Of a DNA stretch of 64,000 nt, positions 45,488 to 53,178 are shown piece after piece. Position numbers and translations under genes: made by a program. Origin of the DNA: Streptomyces sp. RKAG293 (GTDB taxonomy: Bacteria; Actinomycetota; Actinomycetes; Streptomycetales; Streptomycetaceae); assembly GCF_023701745.1 (NCBI RefSeq), contig NZ_JAJOZB010000001.1, positions 2,920,501 to 2,984,500 of the forward strand. Direction: 5' to 3'. The notes under the pieces are model-generated. The model was not told the origin of the DNA and did no database searches. It saw only the letters and a list, made by a program, of their open reading frames with translations. Position 1 is the first letter of the stretch, and the number at the start of each line of letters is the position of its first letter.

Positions 45488-46849
45488 CTACAGGTTCGGG
45501 AGGTTCTTCCGCAGCTCGAAGGCGGTGACCTCGCTCCGGTACTCCTCCCACTCCTGCTTCTTGTTGCGGAGGAAGAAGTCGAAGACGTGCTCGCCGAGCG
45601 TTTCCGCGACCAGTTCGCTGCGCTCCATCAGGGTGATGGCCTCGCCCAGGTTCTGCGGGAGGGGCTCGATGCCCAGGGCGCGGCGTTCGGCCTCGGAGAG
45701 GGCCCAGACGTCGTCGTCGGCGCCGGGCGGGAGTTCGTAGCCCTCCTGGATGCCCTTCAGGCCGGCGGCCAGCAGGACCGCGTAGGCGAGGTAGGGGTTG
45801 GCGCCGGAGTCGATGGAGCGGACCTCGACGCGGGTGGAGCCGGTCTTGCCGGGCTTGTACATCGGGACGCGGATGAGCGCGGACCGGTTGTTGTGGCCCC
45901 AGCAGATGTACGAAGGGGCCTCGCCGCCGGCGCCCGCGGTGCGCTGCGAGCCGCCCCAGATGCGCTTGTAGGAGTTCACCCACTGGTTGGTGACCGCGGA
46001 GATCTCGCCGGCGTGCTTGAGCAGGCCGGCGATGAAGGAGCGGCCGACCTTGGAGAGCTGGAACTCCGAGCCGGACTCGTAGAACGCGTTGCGGTCGCCC
46101 TCGAAGAGGGAGAGGTGGGTGTGCATGCCCGAGCCGGGGAAGTCCGAGAACGGCTTGGGCATGAAGGTCGCGTGCACGCCCTGCTCCAGCGCGACCTGCT
46201 TCATCACCAGCCGGAACGTCATGACGTTGTCGGCGGTGGACAGGGCGTCGGCGTAGCGGAGGTCGATCTCCTGCTGGCCGGGCGCGCCCTCGTGGTGGGA
46301 GAACTCCACCGAGATGCCCATCGACTCCAGCATGGTGATCGCCTGGCGGCGGAAGTCCATGCCGACGTTCTGCGGAGTGTGGTCGAAGTAGCCGGAGTTG
46401 TCGGCGGGGGTGGGGATGCTGCCGTCGAGCGGCTTGTCCTTGAGCAGGAAGAACTCGATCTCGGGGTGGGTGTAGAAGGTGAACCCGAGGTCGGAGGTCT
46501 TGGCCAGTGCGCGCTTGAGGACGTAGCGCGGGTCGGCGTACGAGGGCGAGCCGTCCGGCATGAGGATGTCGCAGAACATCCGCGCGGTCCCGGGGCCCTC
46601 GGCGCGCCACGGCAGGATCTGGAACGTGCTGGGGTCGGGCTTGGCGATCATGTCCGACTCGTAGACCCGGGCGAAGCCCTCGATCGCCGAGCCGTCGAAG
46701 CCGATGCCCTCGTCGAAGGCCTGCTCGAGTTCGGCGGGGGCGACGGCGACCGACTTCAGATAGCCGAGCACGTCGGTGAACCACAGCCGTACGAAGCGGA
46801 TGTCGCGCTCTTCGAGCGTACGGAGCACGAACTCCTGCTGCTTATCCAT
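45488..46849 (-). CDS. glnA2: Type I glutamine synthetase-family enzyme, GlnA2-like
   Basis: 453-residue ligase of the GSI fold, joining ammonia or an amine to the gamma-carboxyl of glutamate with ATP. N-terminal beta-grasp: DIRFVRLWFTDVLGYLKSVA. Catalytic pieces include GIGFDGSAIEGFARVYESDM, PEIEFFLLKD, VEFSHHEGAPGQQEIDLRYA, GSGMHTHLSLFEGDRNAFYE and TRVEVRSIDSGANPYLAYAV. A Tyr in EGYELPPGADD stands where adenylylated enzymes have it. Neighbourhood (glnE, nadE, panB) indicates GlnA2, which in Streptomyces coelicolor is reported to act on polyamines rather than as the main ammonium-assimilating enzyme. The last nine codons and stop are supplied by the mobile element. ATG 46849 has GGTGGA upstream. 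Confidence 0.93.
   Translation of the reverse strand: MDKQQEFVLRTLEERDIRFVRLWFTDVLGYLKSVAVAPAELEQAFDEGIGFDGSAIEGFARVYESDMIAKPDPSTFQILPWRAEGPGTARMFCDILMPDGSPSYADPRYVLKRALAKTSDLGFTFYTHPEIEFFLLKDKPLDGSIPTPADNSGYFDHTPQNVGMDFRRQAITMLESMGISVEFSHHEGAPGQQEIDLRYADALSTADNVMTFRLVMKQVALEQGVHATFMPKPFSDFPGSGMHTHLSLFEGDRNAFYESGSEFQLSKVGRSFIAGLLKHAGEISAVTNQWVNSYKRIWGGSQRTAGAGGEAPSYICWGHNNRSALIRVPMYKPGKTGSTRVEVRSIDSGANPYLAYAVLLAAGLKGIQEGYELPPGADDDVWALSEAERRALGIEPLPQNLGEAITLMERSELVAETLGEHVFDFFLRNKKQEWEEYRSEVTAFELRKNLPNL
45513..45568. repeat. attR: 56-base core direct repeat, right copy
   Basis: Identical to 29217-29272 and located inside the glnA2 coding region, codons about 427-445 (NKKQEWEEYRSEVTAFEL region). 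The integrase gene ends 101 bases away, the usual placement of int next to an att site. Confidence 0.92.
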
Positions 46850-47123
46850 TTCCACCCATCCTCGCTGATCAGGCTGCCTGCTCCCGCGCCGCGGGGCACC
46901 TCGGGGCACATGAGCATCCCACCACACGGTTTCTGGCACGTTTCGGACCTCGTCCGAACGCACGAGCCGGTGGGGGCGTACTGCTGTGCCCATACTGCCT
47001 GCTGTTTTGCGCCCTGCGTAACGGGCGCCGGTGATCCGTCGGACACCTGTGGGGACCAACGCCCGGTTGTCGGTGCGCTTGTGTAGGGTCCTGTCAGGTT
47101 CCGATACCGGAGAGGGGTATGCG

Positions 47124-47540
47124 ATGACGCGCCGGATGCTGCTGTTCGCCGCTCTCCTCCTCGGGATATTCGCCATGCACACGGTGGGCCATCCGGCGGG
47201 CGGCGACCATCAGGGGACGCGGTCCGCCGCGGTGGACCGGGCCTCCCAGCATGGCGCCTCTCCTCATGCCATGGGAATGGCGCAAACGGGTGCCGACCGG
47301 CACGAGCCGGCACCCGCGCACCGGCCCGCGCACGACACGAGCCCGCTGACGGTCTGCCTGGCCGTGCTCGGCACCGCCGCCGTCGTCCTGCTCGCCGTCC
47401 TGCTCGCCGCCCTCGGCCTGCTCGCCGGCCCGCTGCCCGGCTCCGTCGCGGCGGCCCGCTCCCTTCTCCCCCGGGGCAGGTGGCCGTGGCCGCCGCCCCC
47501 ACGGATACCCCTCTCCCGTCTGCCGGTGCTGCGCATATAG
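47124..47540 (+). CDS. Met/His-containing membrane protein upstream of multicopper oxidase (DUF6153-like)
   Basis: 138 residues. An N-terminal signal or helix (RMLLFAALLLGIFAMHTVGH) is followed by an extracytoplasmic loop rich in His and Met (GGDHQGTRS, SQHGASPHAMGMAQTGADRH, APAHRPAHD). A second helix, LTVCLAVLGTAAVVLLAVLL then AALGLLAGPLP, and a basic cytosolic tail complete it. The His/Met loop suggests metal, probably copper, handling, which fits the multicopper oxidase encoded 91 bases downstream. The overall pattern resembles the DUF6153 group. GGAGAGGGG lies before ATG 47124. Function inferred from composition and neighbour only. Confidence 0.68.
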   Translation: MTRRMLLFAALLLGIFAMHTVGHPAGGDHQGTRSAAVDRASQHGASPHAMGMAQTGADRHEPAPAHRPAHDTSPLTVCLAVLGTAAVVLLAVLLAALGLLAGPLPGSVAAARSLLPRGRWPWPPPPRIPLSRLPVLRI

Positions 47541-47631
47541 GACGCCGCCCGGCCGCCCCGGGGTTTGCGCCCCGGGACCGGTCACGCGGTCCGTCCTGCC
47601 CACTCATCGACACCCATGAGGTGCATTCAGC

Positions 47632-49245
47632 ATGCGTACCTACCACCGCCGCGCCGTGCTCGGCGCGGGAATCGCCGTCGCCGGAGGCGGCCTGCTCGCC
47701 GCCTGTTCCGGCGGAGCCGCCACGTCAGGACATCCCGGGCACGGCAACTCCCAGTCCGCGGGCGACGGATACCTCGCGCCCGACGGCCCCGAGGTCGTCG
47801 CCGCCGAGAAGGCGCGAGCCGGGAGCGGTCCGGTCAGCGAGGTCCGGCTGACCGCCGTCGAAGGCGTCGTGGACCTCGGCGGGCCCACGGTCAAGACCTG
47901 GACGTACGACGGCGAACTGCCCGGCAAGGAGATCCGGGTGACGGCGGGCGGCACGCTGTCCGCGACGCTCGCCAACCATCTGCCGCAGGCCACGTCCGCG
48001 CACTGGCACGGCCTCGCCCTGCGCAACGACATGGACGGCGTACCGGGGCTGACCCAGCCCGCCATCAAGGCCGGCGCCGACTACGCGTACCGCTTCGCGG
48101 TCGCCCGGCCCGGCACGTACTGGTTCCATCCGCACACCGGTGTGCAGCTGGACCGCGGGCTCTACGCGCCGCTCATCGTCGAGGACCCGAAGGAGCCGCT
48201 GCAGTACGACCTGGAGTGGGTCGTCGTCCTGGACGACTGGGTGGACGGGGTCGACGGCAGCACCCCGGACGCGGTCCTCGCCGAGCTCACCAAGGGCGCG
48301 AGCACCACGGCCGCCGACGGCAGCGGCCAGAGCGGGACGGACCACTCCGGCATGGGCGGCATGGACGGCATGGAAGGGATGGACGGCCCGGCGAGCGGGG
48401 ACCCGGCCGGGCCCAGCCGGATGCTGACGGGCGCCACCAGTGAGCTGCTCGGCGGCGACCCGGGCGATGTGAAGTACCCGTACTACCTCGTCAACGGGCG
48501 CACCCCGCAAGCCCCGCGCGGCTTCACCGCCAAGCCCGGTGACCGGATCCGGATCCGTTTCGTCAACGCGGGCGGCGACACCGCCTTCCGTGTCGCGCTC
48601 GGCGGGCACCGGATGACCATCACGCACACCGACGGTTACCCCGTGGTGCACGCCGCGACCGACGCGCTGCTGATCGGCATGGGCGAGCGGTACGACGTGC
48701 TGGTCACGGCGGGTGACGGGGTCTTCCCGCTGGTCGCCCTCGCCGAGGGGAAGGACGCGGCGGCGCTGGACGTGCTGCGCACCGGCGGCGGAACGGCGCC
48801 GACCGCCGCCGACCGCCCGAAGGAGCTGTCCGGGCAGCTCCTCCAGGCCGGCGATCTGCGGCCCGACCCGTCGGTGGCGCTGCGGGACCCCGGCCGGACG
48901 CCGGACCGCACGGTCGAGCTGCGGCTGACCGGCAGCATGGCCAACTACAACTGGGCCTTCGACGGGGCGGCTTACGATCCGGCGGTCCGCCATGACGTGC
49001 GGCAGGGCGAACGGGTCCGGGTGACGATCGCGAACAACACCCGGATGTGGCATCCCCTGCATCTGCACGGGCACACCTTTTCGCTGACCGACGGCGGCGC
49101 CCGCAAGGACACCGCTATCGTGCTGCCCGGACGGACACTCAGCGTCGATCTCGACGCGGACAATCCAGGACTGTGGATGATCCACTGCCACAACGTCTAC
49201 CACGCGGAGGCGGGCATGATGACGGTCCTCGGCTACCGGCAGTAG
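47632..49245 (+). CDS. Multicopper oxidase, Tat-exported lipoprotein
   Basis: 537-residue laccase/CueO-like oxidase coupling oxidation of a substrate or Cu(I) to reduction of oxygen to water. The signal has a twin-arginine start (YHRRAVLGAG) and a lipobox LLAAC, so it is probably folded before export and tethered outside. All four copper motifs are present: HWHG near 124, WFHPHTG near 164, HPLHLHGHTF near 474, and HCHNVYHAEAGMM near 517 with the type-1 Cys and axial Met. A Met-rich insert near 240-255 (HSGMGGMDGMEGMDG) resembles the copper-binding loop of cuprous oxidases. The upstream His/Met membrane protein fits copper homeostasis. A clear terminator follows. Confidence 0.94.
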   Translation: MRTYHRRAVLGAGIAVAGGGLLAACSGGAATSGHPGHGNSQSAGDGYLAPDGPEVVAAEKARAGSGPVSEVRLTAVEGVVDLGGPTVKTWTYDGELPGKEIRVTAGGTLSATLANHLPQATSAHWHGLALRNDMDGVPGLTQPAIKAGADYAYRFAVARPGTYWFHPHTGVQLDRGLYAPLIVEDPKEPLQYDLEWVVVLDDWVDGVDGSTPDAVLAELTKGASTTAADGSGQSGTDHSGMGGMDGMEGMDGPASGDPAGPSRMLTGATSELLGGDPGDVKYPYYLVNGRTPQAPRGFTAKPGDRIRIRFVNAGGDTAFRVALGGHRMTITHTDGYPVVHAATDALLIGMGERYDVLVTAGDGVFPLVALAEGKDAAALDVLRTGGGTAPTAADRPKELSGQLLQAGDLRPDPSVALRDPGRTPDRTVELRLTGSMANYNWAFDGAAYDPAVRHDVRQGERVRVTIANNTRMWHPLHLHGHTFSLTDGGARKDTAIVLPGRTLSVDLDADNPGLWMIHCHNVYHAEAGMMTVLGYRQ

Positions 49246-49252
49246 CGGATCC

Positions 49253-49283
49253 CCGGTGTCCGGGGTGCTCCCCCGGACACCGG
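49253..49283 (+). terminator. Terminator after the multicopper oxidase
   Basis: Perfect 13-bp stem CCGGTGTCCGGGG / CCCCGGACACCGG with a 5-base loop, 8 bases after the stop codon. Confidence 0.9.
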
Positions 49284-49297
49284 ACCGGACGCGGAAC

Positions 49298-49336
49298 CTT
49301 GCAGGATTGGCGCAAATTTCCTGCAAGAAACTTGCG
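49298..49336. promoter_or_regulatory. CTTGC/GCAAG operator of the second LacI regulator
   Basis: CTTGCAGG (49298-49305), then CTGCAAG (49321-49327) and CTTGCG (49331-49336) lie within 62 bases of the regulator start. They use the same CTTGCAGG and TTTCGCAAG elements as the malE/pulA operator (here on both strands), suggesting self-regulation and possible crosstalk between the two regulators. Confidence 0.6.
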
Positions 49337-49359
49337 AAACCTGTACTAGAGTTGACGTC

Positions 49360-50409
49360 ATGACACGACGACTTGCCACGGTGGCAAAGAAGGTCGGGGT
49401 GAGCGAGGCGACCGTCAGCCGAGTGCTGAACGGGAAGCCCGGAGTCTCCGATGCGACCAGAGCCGCAGTGCTGACCGCACTCGATGTGCTCGGTTACGAA
49501 CGACCGACCCAGCTGCGCGGGGAGCGTGCCCGGCTTGTCGGGCTCGTTCTCCCGGAGCTTTCCAATCCGATCTTCCCGGCCTTCGCCGAGGTGGTGGGGG
49601 GCGCCCTGGCACAGCAGGGGTTCACACCCGTGCTCTGCACCCAGACCGTCGGCGGGGTGTCGGAGGCCGACTACGTGGAGTTGCTGCTGCAGCAGCACGT
49701 CTCCGGGGCGATCTTCTTCGGCGGCCTGTACGCCCAGGCCGAGTCGTCGCACGAGCACTACGCCCGGCTCGCCGAGCGCAATCTGCCCACCGTGCTGATG
49801 AACGCCGCCATCGACGATCTCGACTTCCCGAGGGTGTCCTGCGACGACGCGGTCGCCGTGGAACAGGGGATGACCCATCTCGCATCGCTCGGCCATGAGC
49901 GGATCGGCCTGATCCTGGGCCCGCCCGACCACGTTCCGTCGCGCCGCAAGCTCGCCGCGGCCCGCCGCTGGATCGGACAGCGCGGCGGCGAACTCCCGGA
50001 CACCGCCGTCGAACACGCGCTGTTCACCCTGGAGGGCGGGCAGGCCGCGGCCAGCCGGCTGATCCAGCGCGGCGTCACCGCCGTCATCTGCGCGAGCGAC
50101 CCGATCGCCCTGGGCGCCATCCGGTCCGCCCGCCGCCGCGGGCTGTCGGTGCCCCAGGACTTCTCCGTCATCGGTTACGACGACTCGATGTTCATGAATT
50201 GCATCGATCCGCCGCTCACCACCGTGCGCCAGCCCATCGAAGCCATGGGCCGGGCCGCCGTCGACCTGCTGAGCGGTCAGATCAGCGGCACTCCGGTCGA
50301 CCACGACGAGCTGCTCTTCGAGCCCGAGCTCGTCGTACGCGGCTCCACGGGTCCCGCGCCGCGGGCCGCACAGCCCCAGCAGCCGGGGGTGGAAGCGACC
50401 AGCAGGTAG
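49360..50409 (+). CDS. LacI-family regulator of the second sugar locus
   Basis: 349-residue LacI repressor, a close paralogue of the MalR-like protein at 20176. HTH: RLATVAKKVGVSEATVSRVL, then NGKPGVSDATR; the recognition helix VSEATVSRVLNGKPGVS is identical to that of the first regulator, so both probably read similar operators. The effector domain follows (ARLVGLVLPELSNPIFPAFA; VSGAIFFGGLYAQAESSHEH; SVIGYDDSMFMNCIDPPLTT). Here the regulator is the first gene of its locus, before the binding-protein gene, whereas the first locus has it last. It lies behind its own CTTGC/GCAAG operator. Confidence 0.92.
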   Translation: MTRRLATVAKKVGVSEATVSRVLNGKPGVSDATRAAVLTALDVLGYERPTQLRGERARLVGLVLPELSNPIFPAFAEVVGGALAQQGFTPVLCTQTVGGVSEADYVELLLQQHVSGAIFFGGLYAQAESSHEHYARLAERNLPTVLMNAAIDDLDFPRVSCDDAVAVEQGMTHLASLGHERIGLILGPPDHVPSRRKLAAARRWIGQRGGELPDTAVEHALFTLEGGQAAASRLIQRGVTAVICASDPIALGAIRSARRRGLSVPQDFSVIGYDDSMFMNCIDPPLTTVRQPIEAMGRAAVDLLSGQISGTPVDHDELLFEPELVVRGSTGPAPRAAQPQQPGVEATSR

Positions 50410-50430
50410 CGCCGGTCCGGCTCCGGCAGT

Positions 50431-50540
50431 CGTTGGCAATCTCGTTGGCAATCTCGTTGGCAACCCTCCCCGACACCACTGACTGGGAAACGGCTTCGTA
50501 ATCAAGTCGTGTCTTTGCGAGCTTCGCGCGAAATCTTGCG
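50431..50540. promoter_or_regulatory. 12-base tandem repeats and operator-like elements before the second binding-protein gene
   Basis: CGTTGGCAA occurs three times with an exact 12-base period (50431, 50443, 50455). Further on are CTTTGCGA (50513-50520), the perfect palindrome TTCGCGCGAA (50523-50532) and CTTGCGG (50535-50541). The latter set resembles the CTTGC operator half-sites. The 265-base gap otherwise has no gene. Confidence 0.5.
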
Positions 50541-50674
50541 GACATCTATCGGGTTCAGTACCTTGAGCCCACCCGAGACGGCGGCGCACACCCCGCGCCA
50601 CGCAACCGCGCAGGGTTCGCAGATCTCAGAGCGCGGAGCATCGTCGCGCAGTGGTTCAGGGGAAGGGTTGATCA

Positions 50675-52075
50675 ATGAAGACAAACCGCTACCGGACGCT
50701 GGTGGCCATCGTGCTCGTCGCCGGCGTCGGTATGACCGCCGCGGCGTGTTCCGACAGCAAGGACACTGCCAAGGACCCCGGCTCAGGCGACAAGAGCGCG
50801 AGCGCCAAGCTGGATCCCAGCACCAAGGTCACCATCAGCGTCGACTGCATGCCGCCCACCACGAAGGCGGCCGAGCGCAAGCAGTGGACCGACGACATAG
50901 CCGCGTTCAAGGTGCTGTACCCGAACGTCACGGTGAACAGCAAGGACGGATTCCCCTGCGAGGATCCGGCCAAGTTCACGGCCATGATGAAGGGCGGAAC
51001 GCAAACAGACACCTTCTACACGTACATGACCGACAAGGACCAGGTTCTGGACGCGGGTCAGGCCGCTGACATCACTCCGTACGTCACGCCGGAGACCGTC
51101 CCGAACCTCAACGACATCGACCCCAACGTCATGAACGTGCTGAAGGACGGCGGCAAGCTGTACGGCCTGCCCACCTCGAACTACCAGATGGGCCTGATCT
51201 ACAACCGCAAGATCTTCTCCCAGGCCGGGCTCGACCCCAACAAGCCCCCGACCACCTGGGAAGGCGTGCGGGCCGCGGCCAAGACCATCCAGGACAAGCT
51301 GGGCAGCCAGGGCATCCACGGCTTCATCGAGAACGCCGGCGGCAACCAGGGCGGTTGGCACTTCACCTCGGAGCTCTACGGGCTCGGGGGCCAGGTGACC
51401 TCCGAGGACGGCAAGAAGGCCGCCTTCAACACCGACGAGAGCAAGACCCTCCTGCAGACCCTGCACGACATGCGCTTCACCGACAACAGCCTGCCCGCGA
51501 CCCCAGGACTCGCGTGGGGCGACGTCCAGAAGGCCATGGGCACCAGCAAGGTCGGTATGTACGTCGGTGCTCCTGACGACATCCCGCTCGTCGTCCAGCA
51601 GTACCAGGCCAAGTTCGAGGACCTCGGCATGGCGCCGATCCCCGGCGGCAAGACCTCGCTGTTCGGCGGCGCCGACTACATGTTCAAGAAGTCGTCCACA
51701 CCCGACCAGATCAAGGCCGGCATCGCCTGGGTCAACTTCAAGTTCCTGACCCTGGAGAAGGGCCAGTTCAACTACGCCCGCAACAAGACGGACGGCATCC
51801 CGGTCGGACTGCCGCAGCCGTTCTTCTTCACCGGCGCGTCGAAGGACAAGGACACCTCCACCAAGACCGCGAGCGCGACCGTACCGGTCGAGAACTTCGC
51901 CACCTACGTGGCCGCCCAGGTCCCGGTGAAGCCCGAGCCGCCGAACGCCCAGAAGATCTACACGGTCCTGGACAACGCGATGTCGGGTGCGCTGACCAAC
52001 AAGAACGCCGACGTCGGCAAGCTCCTCTCCACCGCTGAGACGCAGGTCAACACGCTGCTGGCCGCCAGCCAGTAG
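50675..52075 (+). CDS. Sugar ABC transporter substrate-binding lipoprotein (second locus)
   Basis: 466-residue extracellular binding protein. The lipoprotein signal ends at MTAAAC, followed by a Ser/Asp linker (SDSKDTAKDPGSGDKSASAK). Family-1 binding fold features: VTISVDCMPPTTKAAERKQW, DPAKFTAMMKGGTQTDTFYT, YQMGLIYNRKIFSQAGLDPN, KPPTTWEGVRAAAKTI and ALGDVQKAMG-like VAMYVGAPDD regions. It is longer than, and not strongly similar to, MalE of the first locus, so it probably binds a different alpha-glucoside. It is followed by a hairpin and then two permeases. No ATPase gene is present nearby. Confidence 0.9.
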   Translation: MKTNRYRTLVAIVLVAGVGMTAAACSDSKDTAKDPGSGDKSASAKLDPSTKVTISVDCMPPTTKAAERKQWTDDIAAFKVLYPNVTVNSKDGFPCEDPAKFTAMMKGGTQTDTFYTYMTDKDQVLDAGQAADITPYVTPETVPNLNDIDPNVMNVLKDGGKLYGLPTSNYQMGLIYNRKIFSQAGLDPNKPPTTWEGVRAAAKTIQDKLGSQGIHGFIENAGGNQGGWHFTSELYGLGGQVTSEDGKKAAFNTDESKTLLQTLHDMRFTDNSLPATPGLAWGDVQKAMGTSKVGMYVGAPDDIPLVVQQYQAKFEDLGMAPIPGGKTSLFGGADYMFKKSSTPDQIKAGIAWVNFKFLTLEKGQFNYARNKTDGIPVGLPQPFFFTGASKDKDTSTKTASATVPVENFATYVAAQVPVKPEPPNAQKIYTVLDNAMSGALTNKNADVGKLLSTAETQVNTLLAASQ

Positions 52076-52083
52076 CAGCGAGC

Positions 52084-52113
52084 GCGGGGGCCGGCCGGAG
52101 CGCCGGCCCCCGC
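52084..52113 (+). terminator. Attenuating hairpin between binding protein and permeases
   Basis: Perfect 12-bp stem GCGGGGGCCGGC / GCCGGCCCCCGC with loop CGGAGC, 9 bases after the stop. Same position and probable role as the hairpin between malE and malF. Confidence 0.8.
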
Positions 52114-52185
52114 ACCGCGGCAACCGTCCGCCGATCAGCAGCTGCGCCCACCGGGGATGCCCCCGGCCCCAGTCGAGGAGTTCTC

Positions 52186-53163
52186 ATGACGGCGACCACC
52201 GTCTCCCACAACAAGGCAGAACGCGGTTCCGGGCATGCGTCGCCGAGAGGTTCCCGGCGCCGTCCGGGACTTCCGGACGGGAACGCCCGCGCGGGGTTCG
52301 GCCGGAGACTGCGCCGCGATCTGCAGGCGCATGCATTCATGATCGGCGCGGTGCTCTGCTTCGGATTCTTCTCCTGGTATCCGATGGTCCGCGAAGTCAT
52401 CATGAGCTTCCAGAAGACCAAGCGCGGCGAGACCACCTGGGTGGGCTGGAAGAACCTCGAAACGGTCTGGAACGACCCGGGTTTCTGGCCGGCCTGGCGC
52501 AACACGATGCAGTTCACGCTGTACGCGCTGGTGATCGGATTCGCGGTGCCGTTCGTCATCGCCATCGTCCTCAACGAATTCCGGCACGCCCAGGCGTACT
52601 TGCGCATCCTGGTGTATCTGCCGGTGATGCTGCCACCGGTCGCCGGGGTGCTGCTCTTCAAGTACTTCTACAACCCGGAATACGGCCTCTTCAATCACAT
52701 CCTGCATTTCCTGCACCTGCCGGAACAGGCCTGGCTGGACTCGTCGAGCACCGCGATGATCTCCGTGGTGATCGCGGCCACCTGGATGAGCGCCGGCGGC
52801 GCCACCCTCATCTACCTGGCCGCCCTGCAGAACGTGCCCGGTGAGCTGTACGAGGCCGCCGACCTGGACGGTGCCGGGCTGCTGAGCAAGATCTGGCACA
52901 TCACCATCCCGCAGACCAGGCCGGTCCTGTCGCTGATGCTGCTGCTCCAGATCGTGGCGACGATGCAGGAGTTCACCAACGTCTATCTGCTCACCGGCGG
53001 CGCCGGCCCCGAGAACTCCACCGGGACCGTGGTCTACATGGTGTACCAGTACGCGTTCCGCTACGACAGCTTCGGCAGCGCCTCGGCGCTCGGACTCATC
53101 ATGCTGGTGGTACTCGGCGGATTCTCCGGCCTGTACGCGCGGCTCAGCCGCGACAGCGACTAG
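52186..53163 (+). CDS. Sugar ABC transporter permease, MalF type (second locus)
   Basis: 325-residue membrane permease. A basic cytosolic tail (ASPRGSRRRPGLPDGNARAG) is followed by six helices beginning HAFMIGAVLCFGFFSWYPMV (about 45-65). The EAA loop is ELYEAADLDGAGLLSKIWHI then TIPQTRP, near 222-246. The C-terminal helix ALGLIMLVVLGGFSGLYARL ends at the cytosolic face. It is paired with the next gene, 15 bases later. ATG 52186 is preceded by GAGGAG. Confidence 0.92.
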   Translation: MTATTVSHNKAERGSGHASPRGSRRRPGLPDGNARAGFGRRLRRDLQAHAFMIGAVLCFGFFSWYPMVREVIMSFQKTKRGETTWVGWKNLETVWNDPGFWPAWRNTMQFTLYALVIGFAVPFVIAIVLNEFRHAQAYLRILVYLPVMLPPVAGVLLFKYFYNPEYGLFNHILHFLHLPEQAWLDSSSTAMISVVIAATWMSAGGATLIYLAALQNVPGELYEAADLDGAGLLSKIWHITIPQTRPVLSLMLLLQIVATMQEFTNVYLLTGGAGPENSTGTVVYMVYQYAFRYDSFGSASALGLIMLVVLGGFSGLYARLSRDSD

Positions 53164-53178
53164 GACGGGGAGAAGGAC

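Larger units (their letters stand above)
29217..45568. mobile_element. AICE-type integrative conjugative element inserted in glnA2
   Basis: A 16.3-kb unit bounded by 56-base direct repeats. Its gene content is that of actinomycete integrative and conjugative elements: tyrosine integrase next to one att site, excisionase, replication-type protein, FtsK-like translocase for double-stranded DNA transfer, small Spd-like membrane proteins, DUF6284, DUF2637 and RRQRL proteins, and a GntR/KorSA-like repressor. The left third is cargo unrelated to transfer. The target is the 3' end of a protein gene, which the element restores. The integrase carries a frameshift, so present mobility is doubtful. Confidence 0.93.

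Noticed and set aside
45400..45600. tRNA gene as integration target at the right border
   Set aside because: No cloverleaf or tRNA-like 3' end can be folded; the repeat is the coding end of glnA2.
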